From the NCBI GenBank assembly GCA_903860975.1, contig CAIOSI010000009.1, positions 1-64,000 of the forward strand: DNA of 64,000 nucleotides, read 5' to 3'. Below the pieces are notes generated by a model that was not told where the DNA came from, ran no database searches, and saw nothing but the letters and a program-made list of their open reading frames with translations. Positions 16,694 to 24,922 of the stretch are shown one piece after another. The position numbers and the translations under genes are program-made. The first letter of the stretch is position 1. Every line of letters begins with the position of its first letter. The DNA is from an uncultured Alphaproteobacteria bacterium (GTDB taxonomy: Bacteria > Pseudomonadota > Alphaproteobacteria > Caulobacterales > Caulobacteraceae).

Positions 16694-17770
16694 ATGACCT
16701 TGTTTGATTCCCCCGCCTTCGAGGGCCACGAAGGCGTCCATGCGTTTTCAGACGAAAAAACCGGCCTCAAATGCATCATCGCCGTGCATTCAACGGCCCG
16801 CGGCCCTGCGGCGGGCGGTTGCCGCATGTGGCCCTTCCCAAGCGCCGAGGCAGCGCTCGAGGATGCGCTTCGGCTCTCACGGGCCATGTCTTACAAGAAC
16901 GCGATGGCCGACCTGGAGCTGGGCGGCGGCAAGGCCGTGATCATCGGCGATAGCCACACTCAGAAGACGCCGGCGCTGTTCGAAGCCTTCGGCCGCGCGA
17001 TCGAGGACGTGGGCGGCAAATATTGGACCGCTGAGGACGTCGGCGTTTCCCCCGCCGACCTGATGCATGCCCGTAAGACGACGCGCTATGTCGCCGGCCT
17101 CACCGGCCACAGCGCAGCCTCAGGCGACCCAAGCCCAGTGACGGCCGAGGGCGTATTCAGAGGTGTGGTTCTAGGTGTGCGTCGGGCGCTGAACCGTGAC
17201 CTCGATGGGATCACCGTAGCGATCCAGGGCGTGGGCCACGTTGGTGCCCATCTGGCCGAGAAACTCTCCGCCGCCGGCGCCAAGCTGATTATCACCGACG
17301 TCAATGAAAACGCGCTGCGCCAGGTGGCCGCGCGGACCGGAGCCAAGATCGTTGCACCGCATGCGATCTTCGACGCAGACGCCGAAGTTTTTGCGCCGTG
17401 CGCACTCGGTGGCGCGATCAATGCTGACACCTTGCCGCATCTGAAAGCAAAGGTGATCGCTGGCGGCGCCAACAACCAACTGGCCGATCCCGAAATCGGC
17501 CGCGCCGTCTACGATCGCGGCATGCTTTATCTGCCGGATTACGTGATTAATGGCGGAGGGATCATCAACGTGGCTGGTGAAATCCGCGCGCTTGATCGTC
17601 AGGAAGCCTTCGATCCAGCTTGGGTGGAAATGAAGCTCGCCCACCTGATGGAGACCTTGGGCGAGGTCCTCGATCGCTCGAACTCAGAGCACCGCGCGAC
17701 CCATGAGGTCGCCAACGAAATGGCCAAGGCCCGGATCCGTCTGGCGGCGGAACAAAAGGCGGCGGCTTAG
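16694..17770 (+). CDS. Leucine dehydrogenase-type Glu/Leu/Phe/Val dehydrogenase
   Basis: A 358-residue amino-acid dehydrogenase. With ATG 16694 as start, the two active-site lysines fall at Lys68 (SYKNA) and Lys80 (LGGGKAVI), as numbered in leucine dehydrogenase, which supports this start over the longer frame from 16625. The C-terminal half has the NAD-binding loop QGVGHVGAHLA and GGANNQL. It deaminates branched-chain or aromatic L-amino acids to 2-keto acids, feeding the acyl-CoA pathway. The stop is five bases from the stop of the convergent MFS gene. Confidence 0.88.
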   Translation: MTLFDSPAFEGHEGVHAFSDEKTGLKCIIAVHSTARGPAAGGCRMWPFPSAEAALEDALRLSRAMSYKNAMADLELGGGKAVIIGDSHTQKTPALFEAFGRAIEDVGGKYWTAEDVGVSPADLMHARKTTRYVAGLTGHSAASGDPSPVTAEGVFRGVVLGVRRALNRDLDGITVAIQGVGHVGAHLAEKLSAAGAKLIITDVNENALRQVAARTGAKIVAPHAIFDADAEVFAPCALGGAINADTLPHLKAKVIAGGANNQLADPEIGRAVYDRGMLYLPDYVINGGGIINVAGEIRALDRQEAFDPAWVEMKLAHLMETLGEVLDRSNSEHRATHEVANEMAKARIRLAAEQKAAA

Positions 17771-17775
17771 CGAGC

Positions 17776-19122
17776 CTATATCGCCGCCATGCGCGCGGTG
17801 CGGGGCTCTTTTACCGCGACGACCAGTAGAATTAGGCCCGCGATAAGCACGCCGATGGAAAGCCCAAAGACGACATTGTAACCGAGCAGGTCGGCCACCT
17901 GGCCGCCGATCAGCGGTGCCAGCGTCGCTGTGATGCTCTCAGCTGTGGCGGAGACAGCAATTCGCATCGGCAGGTCGTCTCGCTGGCCGAACTCCAGGAT
18001 CATCGTCTGCGCGGACATCATGTAGCCTGCCTGTCCTGCGCCCAATCCGAAGAAGGCCAGGAATACCGCCCAGGTCGTGTGCACCTCGATCAGCAAAAGG
18101 GTCGATGCGGCCCAGGCCATTAAGGAGAACAGCAGAACCAAGCGAAAGCCCGTCTTGTCGCCCAGATATCCCCAGACGAGGTTCGAAAGCGCATCGGCGC
18201 CGATATAGGCGAATGAGAGCGCCCCAATCAGCTTTCCCGTCATATGCATCGAGGCGCCGACGTAGAGAATGTAAAACGGTGTCGCGATCCTGCCGCAGCT
18301 TGAGAGCATCTGCACCACGAGGAAGTAGGCATAGGCGCGATCTTCAGTGATCAGGCGCGGAAACTCCCGAAGACGATCACGGAACCGGCTCTGCTTGCGC
18401 GTCGTCGGCGGCTCGGGCTCCTTCAGCAAAAGCTGGAGCGCGGTCAAGCCGAGAGTCGTCAGGATGACGGCGAGAACGAACGTCGTGCCATAGCCGTTGC
18501 CGAACACATTTGGGCCGATGAGAAAACGCCCGGCCACGTAGGCCAACGCCGCGGCGATCAGGCTGCCTGTCGCGTTGCGCCAGGCCTGCAGTCGTCCGCG
18601 CCGGCTGATCGGGATCACTTTGGCCATCAATAGTGAGAAGACGACCCGCTGAGCGCCCATGAAGATGCCGAACATCAGCATGAAGCCCAGGATCGATCCG
18701 ACGAGGGCATTGCCTTTAAGCAGCCAGCCGGAGATTGCGATACCGGCAACGGCCGTGCGCGCCAGTCCGCCCATCCACATGGCGGCCGGCATGACCTTGG
18801 TCCGATGCTCGATCTGGCTGGCGCCAAAGATCGGCGAGATCACGCCGCCAACCTGTTGCAGCGCCAGGCCCAGCCCGACAATTGTGTTCGAGCCGGAGAT
18901 CATGTGCAGATAGGCCGGCAGAAATGTCGGGGTGTTCACCAGCCGAAAGCCGGTCATGCCCAGCATGCCGTGCAGGTAGTTGCCGAGGTAGTTGCGCCTC
19001 AGATTGTCCCAGACAAACTTTTCGTATTCAGCCTCGCGCGTGGCGAGATCCGTCTCATCGGCAACGCCGGCGCCAGGTGCAATCTTAGCGTCCAAATGAC
19101 CTACGCCGTTCAAGAGCGACAA
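17776..19122 (-). CDS. MFS transporter
   Basis: A 448-residue protein with about 12 hydrophobic segments after a soluble N-terminal stretch of some 45 residues (DETDLATREAEYEKFVWDNL). Major-facilitator traits are seen in MAKVIPISRRGRLQAWR and LVWGYLGDKTGFRLV, the latter a typical inter-helix loop with G-x-x-G-D+x-G+R. I cannot assign a substrate. The start in this frame is a TTG at 19122; no ATG occurs until Met53 within the first membrane region, and a GGAG lies some 11 bases before the TTG. It is unlike the two GPH carriers. Confidence 0.78.
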   Translation of the reverse strand: MSLLNGVGHLDAKIAPGAGVADETDLATREAEYEKFVWDNLRRNYLGNYLHGMLGMTGFRLVNTPTFLPAYLHMISGSNTIVGLGLALQQVGGVISPIFGASQIEHRTKVMPAAMWMGGLARTAVAGIAISGWLLKGNALVGSILGFMLMFGIFMGAQRVVFSLLMAKVIPISRRGRLQAWRNATGSLIAAALAYVAGRFLIGPNVFGNGYGTTFVLAVILTTLGLTALQLLLKEPEPPTTRKQSRFRDRLREFPRLITEDRAYAYFLVVQMLSSCGRIATPFYILYVGASMHMTGKLIGALSFAYIGADALSNLVWGYLGDKTGFRLVLLFSLMAWAASTLLLIEVHTTWAVFLAFFGLGAGQAGYMMSAQTMILEFGQRDDLPMRIAVSATAESITATLAPLIGGQVADLLGYNVVFGLSIGVLIAGLILLVVAVKEPRTARMAAI

Positions 19123-19545
19123 AACTGCCGGCTCCGGCGCCCTTCAGCAAAGGTATGACTTCAATCGGCCTGGTCTATCAGAGTCCTGTGCGGCCGCGAA
19201 AGGGTGAGGTTTGTCTCACGCAACAGTCTGCGATCTCCAATGTTGCCACCAGGCTCGCAGCCGGTCTCGGCGCAAGAAACCCAAGGAGGTGCCCCTATTG
19301 GCGCGCCGACGGCGCGGTTGAGCGCACCCCGATAGGATCAATCGGCGCAAACTTCGCAACCCAGATCATCGTGGCGTTCAAAGGGTCTATCCGCCTGAAG
19401 GGCGGATCCACGTCTTCGGATCAGCCCCTCGTCCAGCTATGGGCGTCTCTGCCGCAAACCCGAGGGTGCGCCGTTTTTTCAGGTGGATTTTGAAGGTCGT
19501 GGTTGCGATGACGAGCAAGAGGGCGGCTTTCGACGCCAACGCGCG
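19123..19545. other. 423-base intergenic region, no gene seen
   Basis: No frame here resembles a protein. The one structure is a short hairpin, ATCCGCC (19389-19395) and GGCGGAT (19401-19407) around TGAAG, without a following T-run. It could be a weak terminator or a chance fold. The base composition is slightly less G+C-rich toward 19470. Confidence 0.4.
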
Positions 19546-19932
19546 CTACAGCGCCGACATGATGGGACCTGGGTAGCTGAGAACGGCCGGGTCGGCGCTA
19601 AGGAGTATGATCCCCTCGGTGATCGCTTGAGCGATCAGGATCCGATCAAAAGGGTCCTTGTGCAGGTCTTGCAGCGTTGAGACGCCGACTGAGTGAGCGC
19701 CGGTGATGGGCACTTCCTTGTAGCCACTCTCCAAGAGTGCGCGTCGAAATAAGTTGGGTTCGACAGAAAAATCGGGCTTTCCGAGTGAAGACTTGATGGC
19801 GATCTCCCAGATGCTCGCAGCACTGAAATGCAGCGCGTTGTCCTCGTCATTGATAAGGCTGACGGCGCGCGGCGAAAGCCCGATGCCTTCCGCGGCCCAA
19901 AGGAGGAGATGTGTATCGAGCAGCAGTTTCAT
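19546..19932 (-). CDS. vapC: VapC-type PIN-domain toxin
   Basis: A 128-residue intact PIN ribonuclease of the subgroup that pairs with Phd-type antitoxins. Seen: MKLLLDTHLLLWAA with the first metal-binding Asp, the central Glu in IWEIAIKSSLGK, HKDPFDRILIAQA with the third and fourth acidic positions, and LLSADPAVLSY near the end. Family members cut RNA with Mg2+. The ATG overlaps the antitoxin stop by four bases (ATGA). Compare the decayed PIN gene at 2614-2836, which belongs to another subgroup. Confidence 0.9.
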   Translation of the reverse strand: MKLLLDTHLLLWAAEGIGLSPRAVSLINDEDNALHFSAASIWEIAIKSSLGKPDFSVEPNLFRRALLESGYKEVPITGAHSVGVSTLQDLHKDPFDRILIAQAITEGIILLSADPAVLSYPGPIMSAL

Positions 19933-20189
19933 CGTTCATCTTCGAACAGGGCTTGGATCTCCTTGCCCTGCAGCGTGTCGAAGTTTTCTGGAACCTTAAG
20001 GTGGCCCTTCATAAAGCCGATGCGCGGATTTGTTGGCTCGGACTGATTTAGCGGAATCACCTTGACCATCGGTCTCCCCGATTTGGCGATGATGAAGGCC
20101 TCTCCCCTCGCAACCGTCTGCTCGACGAGCTTGGAAAGGTTCGTTTTCGCCTCATGCATGTTCACGGTTTGCAGGATGGGATTCCTCAA
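19929..20189 (-). CDS. Phd/YefM-family antitoxin
   Basis: An 86-residue antitoxin. The N-terminal Phd fold shows MHEAKTNLSKLVEQ and IAKSGRPMVKVIPL; the C-terminal tail (VPENFDTLQGKEIQALFEDE) would wrap the VapC toxin. Operon order antitoxin-toxin and the four-base overlap are typical. The start ATG 20189 gives a usual 10-residue lead before MHEAKT; Met11 is the alternative. A palindrome 18 bases upstream may be its own binding site. Confidence 0.9.
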   Translation of the reverse strand: MRNPILQTVNMHEAKTNLSKLVEQTVARGEAFIIAKSGRPMVKVIPLNQSEPTNPRIGFMKGHLKVPENFDTLQGKEIQALFEDER

Positions 20190-20192
20190 AAA

Positions 20193-20219
20193 TAGATCTA
20201 GTCTAATAAACTTAGTTTA
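20193..20219 (-). promoter_or_regulatory. Palindromes upstream of phd-vapC, candidate operator
   Basis: TAAACTTAGTTTA (20207-20219) has perfect 6-base arms around one T, and TAGATCTA (20193-20200) is a perfect 8-base palindrome. Both sit just upstream of the antitoxin ATG in a locally A+T-rich stretch. Phd antitoxins repress their promoters through such sites, so these are candidate autoregulatory elements. Confidence 0.45.
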
Positions 20220-20473
20220 CTTTGATGGGCGGTTCAAGAAACCTTGTCCTTTGGAGGTGGGTCCGCGTCGCGAACTCAGCCGATTAACGCCTCCGGCAAA
20301 GCGATGACGCTCACTGAAAGCCCTGGGGCGAGGGTCTTGCTTGAGCGTCGAAGGCTCGCCCTGTAGATATCCAAGGTCTTACCCCGCGCCACGGGACCGC
20401 TACGTTTGGGCCACACATTAAAGGTCACCGCTCATGATTTAACTTGAGCAGACTTCGGGGATTTGGACGGGTG

Positions 20474-20764
20474 ATGCAGCGTTTCGCGATATTGGCCCTG
20501 GGGCTGTTCTGCACGGCCTGTGGTCAATTGGCAGGCGCTCAGGGAAAGCTTGTTGAGACCCTGCGTGTCAGAAGCGCGCTCAACGATTATGAAAAGTCAG
20601 CTGCGCCCTTGGATCGATGCCTGAAGGCCAAGCTTGTCGCCGCAGCCTATTACGATGCCAAGGAGAGGGTCGAAAGTCAGGCCTGGCAGGCTAGGGAGCA
20701 CGAAGATTGCGTGCAAGCGCTCGCAGCGCTGCGGGGCAAGCCAGCCAGACCTTTGAAACCCTAG
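20474..20764 (+). CDS. Small putative lipoprotein
   Basis: A 96-residue protein starting at ATG 20474 with a hydrophobic signal RFAILALGLFCTAC followed by GQLAG; Cys18 looks like a lipidation site although the -3 residue is Cys instead of the usual Leu. The mature part is short, charged and helix-prone (NDYEKSAAPLDRCLKAKLVAAAYYDAKERVES), with two further Cys residues that could form a disulfide. No family is recognised. It converges with the TetR gene, with seven bases between the stops. The 284 bases upstream contain no other gene that I can support. Confidence 0.55.
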   Translation: MQRFAILALGLFCTACGQLAGAQGKLVETLRVRSALNDYEKSAAPLDRCLKAKLVAAAYYDAKERVESQAWQAREHEDCVQALAALRGKPARPLKP

Positions 20765-20771
20765 GTTCGCG

Positions 20772-21443
20772 CTAAGGGGCCAGGAAGCCCGCCTCAGCGA
20801 AGTCGAGCATGCGATTGAGAAGTCCGGCCACGTCGCCTTCTCGGGTCAGACCGCCCGAGAGGTGGTGCAGGCGATCGAATTCCACGAAACGATTATTGTG
20901 GACCATGCCCAGGACAAAGTGCAGCCGCCAGTAGATACTCTCTTGCGCAAGGTCGGGATGTGCCGCCTTCAGCGCCTCGGCGAAACGCGCCAGGTGGGAG
21001 ACGTCATTCTGCAGCGCGTCGCGCATCTGCGCTGTGCCCTCGGACCGAGCACGGATGATGAACTGCATGCTGATCCGCCGATCATTGGCAGGGTCGGCCC
21101 AGCGCAAAGGCGGCGCAAATAGCGCCTCCAGAATCTCACGGACGGGCGGCTTGCCCGCGTGGCGGTCATTGGCCTCGTGAAGCATGCGCGCACGTTCGCG
21201 ATTGAGCTCACCGGTTCGGCGGCGGAAGATCTCGAAGAGCAGGGCGTCTTTCGACCCAAAATGGTAGTTCACGCTGGCCAGATTAACGCCCGCTTCGGCG
21301 GTGATGTCGCGCACCGAAACGTTTTGAAATCCGTGCAAAGCAAACAGTCGCTCAGCCGCTGCGAACACCGCAGCTTTGGTGGCCGCATGGGTCTCTTCGC
21401 CAGCCGGCACCTCGAGCGCGTCTGGCGAGATTTGATCGGTCAT
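20772..21443 (-). CDS. TetR-family transcriptional regulator
   Basis: A 223-residue repressor-type protein. The N-terminal DNA-binding domain spans about residues 22-70: AAAERLFALHGFQNVSVRDI, then AGVNLASVNYHFGSKDALL. The C-terminal ligand domain is the large, helical type with DRLHHLSGGLTREGDVAGLL. The ligand and target genes are not known. It starts 10 bases downstream of the VWA gene on the same strand, so the two are likely co-transcribed. Confidence 0.88.
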   Translation of the reverse strand: MTDQISPDALEVPAGEETHAATKAAVFAAAERLFALHGFQNVSVRDITAEAGVNLASVNYHFGSKDALLFEIFRRRTGELNRERARMLHEANDRHAGKPPVREILEALFAPPLRWADPANDRRISMQFIIRARSEGTAQMRDALQNDVSHLARFAEALKAAHPDLAQESIYWRLHFVLGMVHNNRFVEFDRLHHLSGGLTREGDVAGLLNRMLDFAEAGFLAP

Positions 21444-21453
21444 TTCAGCCCCC

Positions 21454-22629
21454 TTAGCGGGAGAGCTCCTTCATGGCTTTCTCCAGGCCTGACAGTGTCA
21501 GCGGGTACATCCGGTCGCCGACCAGTTGCTTGATGATCCCGACAGAGGGCGTGTAGTCCCAATGACGTTCCGCCGTCGGGTTCAGCCAAATCATACGCTC
21601 ATAGATGTTGGCCACACGATCCATCCAGACCGCGCCGGCTTCTTCGTTCCAGTGTTCCACCGAACCGCCCGGGTAGGTGACCTCGTAGGGGCTCATGGTC
21701 GCGTCACCCACGAAGATAACTTTGTAATCGTGCGGGAATTTATGGAGGATATCCCAGGTGTTGAGCTTTTCGGCATGACGGCGCCGGTTATCCTTCCACA
21801 CGCTCTCGTAGAGGCAGTTGTGGAAGTAGTAGAATTCCATGTTCTTGAACTCGGTGCGGGCTGCGGAAAACAACTCCTCGCAGACCTTGATGTGGCTATC
21901 CATCGAGCCACCGATGTCGAAAAAGATCAGCACACTGATCTTATTTCGGCGCTCGGGGCGCATGTGAATGTCGAGGTAGCCCTTTTCGGCCGTACCATGG
22001 ATGGTGCCGTTCATATCCAGCTCGTCGGGCGAGCCTTCACGCACCCATTTGCGCAGGCGGCGTAGGGCGACCTTGATGTTGCGGGTGCCAAGTTCGACCT
22101 GGTCGTCCAGGTTCTTGTACTCGCGCTTGTCCCAAACCTTGATCGCCTTACCGTGGCGACCCTTGTCCTGGCCGATGCGCACACCTTCGGGGTGATATCC
22201 ATTGGCGCCGAAGGGCGAGGTGCCGCCGGTGCCGATCGCCTTGTCACCTTTTTCGTGGCGTTCCTTCTGCTCGCGGATGCGCTCAGCGAGCGCCTCCATG
22301 AGCTTGTCGAAGCCTCCCATCGCCTCGATCTGCGCCTTCTCTTCGTCCGTAAGAAATTGGTCGGAGAGTTTCTTCAACCACTCGGCGGGGATGTCTGCGG
22401 TGACGTCGTCGCCCATCCGCTCTAGGCCCTTGAAGACCTGGGCGAAGACCTGATCGAATTTATCGATATTTTTTTCGTCTTTCACGAGAGCGGCGCGCGA
22501 CAGGTAATAGAAATCGTCGACGGATCGGTCGATCACCTGCTTGTCCAGGCCCTCCATGAGCATGAGGTATTCCTTCAGCGTCACCGGCACCTTGGCTTGG
22601 CGAAGCTCAGTGAAAAAACGCATGAACAT
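21454..22629 (-). CDS. CoxE-like VWA-domain protein
   Basis: A 391-residue cytosolic protein of the CoxE-like VWA family. The N-terminal half is helical and charged (RIREQKERHEKGDKAIG), with a Gly-rich stretch TGGTSPFGANGYHPEG. The C-terminal VWA domain has a MIDAS-like motif FFDIGGSMDSH, then KVIFVGDATMSPYEV. CoxE proteins work with MoxR-type AAA+ ATPases in metallo-enzyme maturation or complex remodelling. No MoxR gene is adjacent: upstream is the broken TetR gene and downstream an intact TetR gene. The partner must be elsewhere or absent. Confidence 0.85.
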   Translation of the reverse strand: MFMRFFTELRQAKVPVTLKEYLMLMEGLDKQVIDRSVDDFYYLSRAALVKDEKNIDKFDQVFAQVFKGLERMGDDVTADIPAEWLKKLSDQFLTDEEKAQIEAMGGFDKLMEALAERIREQKERHEKGDKAIGTGGTSPFGANGYHPEGVRIGQDKGRHGKAIKVWDKREYKNLDDQVELGTRNIKVALRRLRKWVREGSPDELDMNGTIHGTAEKGYLDIHMRPERRNKISVLIFFDIGGSMDSHIKVCEELFSAARTEFKNMEFYYFHNCLYESVWKDNRRRHAEKLNTWDILHKFPHDYKVIFVGDATMSPYEVTYPGGSVEHWNEEAGAVWMDRVANIYERMIWLNPTAERHWDYTPSVGIIKQLVGDRMYPLTLSGLEKAMKELSR

Positions 22630-22712
22630 GGGCGGTCTCGTGCGACGAACGTCTGTTTGAACCCCGAAGATGCGGTCTGGGCTTCGGGATGTCCAGAGCG
22701 TGGAGGGGCGGC

Positions 22713-23331
22713 CTAAGCGCGCGTGCCAAATGCTTTCAGGAAGGTCCTGGCTGCCGACGATGCTTCGGCCTCGATTTGCGGCTGCGTCAGTGCGGTAGTG
22801 GCGTTGCAGAGTCTGGCTTTGAAGTCGCGGCTCAAAACCAGGCCTAGGAACGGGTGAGTGGCTTGGAGCGGATCATCGACCTCCAGCTGACCCGTCTTGG
22901 ACATGGCCGTCAGACGTTCGGTGACCCACTCTGCGCCCTTTCGGGATCCGGCATCATAGAAGGTCGGGCCAATGTCGGCAGAGCATTCGGCCTGCGCCGC
23001 GATCCGGCGGAAATTGCGCAGGTTAAACTCAGTAAGTGCTCGGGTCAGATAAGCTCGGCCGATTCGGCGAAGCCTCGTCCGTGGTTTCGTTTTCCACAGG
23101 CGCGACGAAAATCTTATCCTGCCAAAGGCAGCGTCGCTCGACGTCGGCGTTGAAGCGCTCGCCTCTGATTTTGCAGTCGTTATAGAGCGTGCCCTTAGAC
23201 CCGCCGAGGCACGCAGCAAGGGTCGACATCGAGGCCATCGCGAAGCCCTCTTCGAGAAACATGCCTTGAGCTGCATCTAAGATCAGGTCGCGCCGGGCAT
23301 CGCGATCCCGCCGGGTTTTCGCCGCATGCAT
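22713..23331 (-). pseudogene. TetR-family regulator, frameshifted
   Basis: Two overlapping minus-strand frames together make one TetR protein of about 205 residues. The first (from ATG 23331) has the DNA-binding domain: DLILDAAQGMFLEEGFAMAS, then LGGSKGTLYN. The second, entered near 23072-23082, gives LRRIGRAYLTRAL and IGPTFYDAGSRKGAEW, the family's C-terminal domain. In addition, the usual YFxSKExLF segment after GTLYN is disrupted (DCKIRGERF). Either the gene is broken or the sequence has an error here. It is divergent from the NodT-EmrAB efflux operon, so it was probably its repressor; loss would leave the pump unrepressed. Confidence 0.72.
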
Positions 23332-23410
23332 CTTTATGTCTAAACGTACCGTAAAGTGACGATTGATGCGCCGGGGCGGCGCCCCTTATACCCGTCATCA
23401 GATTTATATG

Positions 23411-23425
23411 ACCGTAGCGTATGGT
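23411..23425. promoter_or_regulatory. Quasi-palindrome before the efflux operon, candidate TetR operator
   Basis: ACCGTAGCGTATGGT has half-sites ACCRTA and TAYGGT around GCG. It lies between the divergent frameshifted TetR gene and the NodT gene, 19 bases before the NodT ATG. A related ACCGTA occurs at about 23347. TetR-family repressors of efflux pumps often bind such divergent intergenic palindromes. Confidence 0.35.
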
Positions 23426-23443
23426 ATTACGAGAGGGCTGACC

Positions 23444-24871
23444 ATGAGAGCCTCCCAAGGCCGCGAAATCGTGCTGAGCCTTCTGGCGGCCACGGCGCTG
23501 AGCGCGTGCGCAGGCCTGCCGGCGGCTGCCCCGGCGCGTGCCTTCAAGGCGCCTGAGGTCTATGCCACAGCCAAGATCTCGCAGGGGCCAAGCCGTGACT
23601 GGCCCTCTGACGCATGGTGGACGGCCTACGGCGACCCTCAGCTCGATACTTTGATGAACGACGCCCTGAGCGGGTCTCCAACGCTTGCTTCGGCGCAGGC
23701 CCGTATCCGCAAAGCCCTGTCGGTGGCTGCCTTTACCCATGGGCGTGAACTTCCATTGCTCAGCGGCAACGCCAGCGCCGAGGAGATGAAGCAGAGCTAT
23801 AACCTCGGCATTCCGCCACAATTTGTGCCTCAGGGTTACAACGACTACGGTCGCGTCACCTTGGATTTCAGCTGGGAGCTGGACTTCTGGGGTAAGAACC
23901 GCGCGGCGGTGGCCGCCTCGACATCGGATGCGCGCGCAGCTGAGGCTGACGCAGCTGAGGCGCGGCTGATGCTTTCGACCAACATTGCGGCGGCCTATGC
24001 CGACCTTGCCCGTCTTTATGCAGAACGTGACGTCGCCGAACGCGCCTTGAGCGTGCAAAGCCAGACCAGTAAGTTGGTGAGCGATCGCGTAGCAAACGGT
24101 CTTGATACCTTGGGTGAGCAGCGCCTGGCAGAAGCTAACCCGCTGCAGTCAAGGGCCGATCTCAGCGCCATCGACGAGCAAATCGCACGCAACCGAAATC
24201 ACCTTGCGGCTCTTGCCGGCGCAGGGCCTGACCGTGGCCTCCTGCTCACGCGCCCCAATATTGCGACGCTGAAGCCCTTTGGGGTTCCCACGCAGCTCGC
24301 CGCCAATCTGGTCGGCCGCCGCCCAGACGTGACCGCCGCGCGCTGGCGCGCCGAAGCCGCGACGGAACGGGTCCACCAGGCTCGCGCGAGTTTCTATCCT
24401 GACGTCAATATGGCGGCCTCCATCGGCCTCCAATCGCTACTCTTAAACAAGCTTGCCGTTGCAGGGTCTGACATCGGTTCAGCTGGCCCTGCGATCAGCC
24501 TTCCGATTTTCGACGGTGTCCGCCTGAAAGCTGGACTGCGCGGGGCCGAAGCCGATCGCGACGCGGCGGTCGCCAACTACGACGCGGCCGTAACGGAGGC
24601 CTTCCGCCAAGTCGCCGACGTCTTGGCCTCCAGCCGGGCTCTGCAGTCGCAACTTGCCGACTCCCGTGCTGCCTTGGCGGCCAGTGAAGATGCCTATCGG
24701 ATCGCCAAGCTGCGATACCAAGGCGGTCTTTCCACCTATCCCGCCGTGCTTTTGGCCGAACAGGGGGTTTTGCAACGCCGGCGCACCATCACGGACCTGG
24801 ATGCACGCGCCCTAGCCCTTGATGTCCAGCTCGTTCGGGCCCTTGGGGGCGGCTATAAAGCCGCCGCCTGA
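23444..24871 (+). CDS. NodT-family outer-membrane efflux lipoprotein
   Basis: A 475-residue TolC-like channel. ATG 23444 starts a lipoprotein signal ending LSACAG with Cys22; the frame continues upstream to 23363 but that would bury the signal. WWTAYGDPQLD near residue 65 and the two repeated helical halves with LGRRPDV-like VGRRPDVTAARWRAEAA and AGPAISLPIFDG mark the outer-membrane factor family. It would form the outer exit duct for the HlyD/EmrA and DHA2/EmrB proteins encoded directly downstream, 51 and 26 bases apart, as one tripartite drug-export operon. Confidence 0.92.
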   Translation: MRASQGREIVLSLLAATALSACAGLPAAAPARAFKAPEVYATAKISQGPSRDWPSDAWWTAYGDPQLDTLMNDALSGSPTLASAQARIRKALSVAAFTHGRELPLLSGNASAEEMKQSYNLGIPPQFVPQGYNDYGRVTLDFSWELDFWGKNRAAVAASTSDARAAEADAAEARLMLSTNIAAAYADLARLYAERDVAERALSVQSQTSKLVSDRVANGLDTLGEQRLAEANPLQSRADLSAIDEQIARNRNHLAALAGAGPDRGLLLTRPNIATLKPFGVPTQLAANLVGRRPDVTAARWRAEAATERVHQARASFYPDVNMAASIGLQSLLLNKLAVAGSDIGSAGPAISLPIFDGVRLKAGLRGAEADRDAAVANYDAAVTEAFRQVADVLASSRALQSQLADSRAALAASEDAYRIAKLRYQGGLSTYPAVLLAEQGVLQRRRTITDLDARALALDVQLVRALGGGYKAAA

Positions 24872-24922
24872 GGCCCGTTTTTGTAAAAATCACGACACCA
24901 CGTTTCTCCAAGGACCACCCCG

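Noticed and set aside
19389..19407. Hairpin as an intrinsic terminator
   Set aside because: The stem is only seven pairs and no T-run follows; left as a note in the gap entry.
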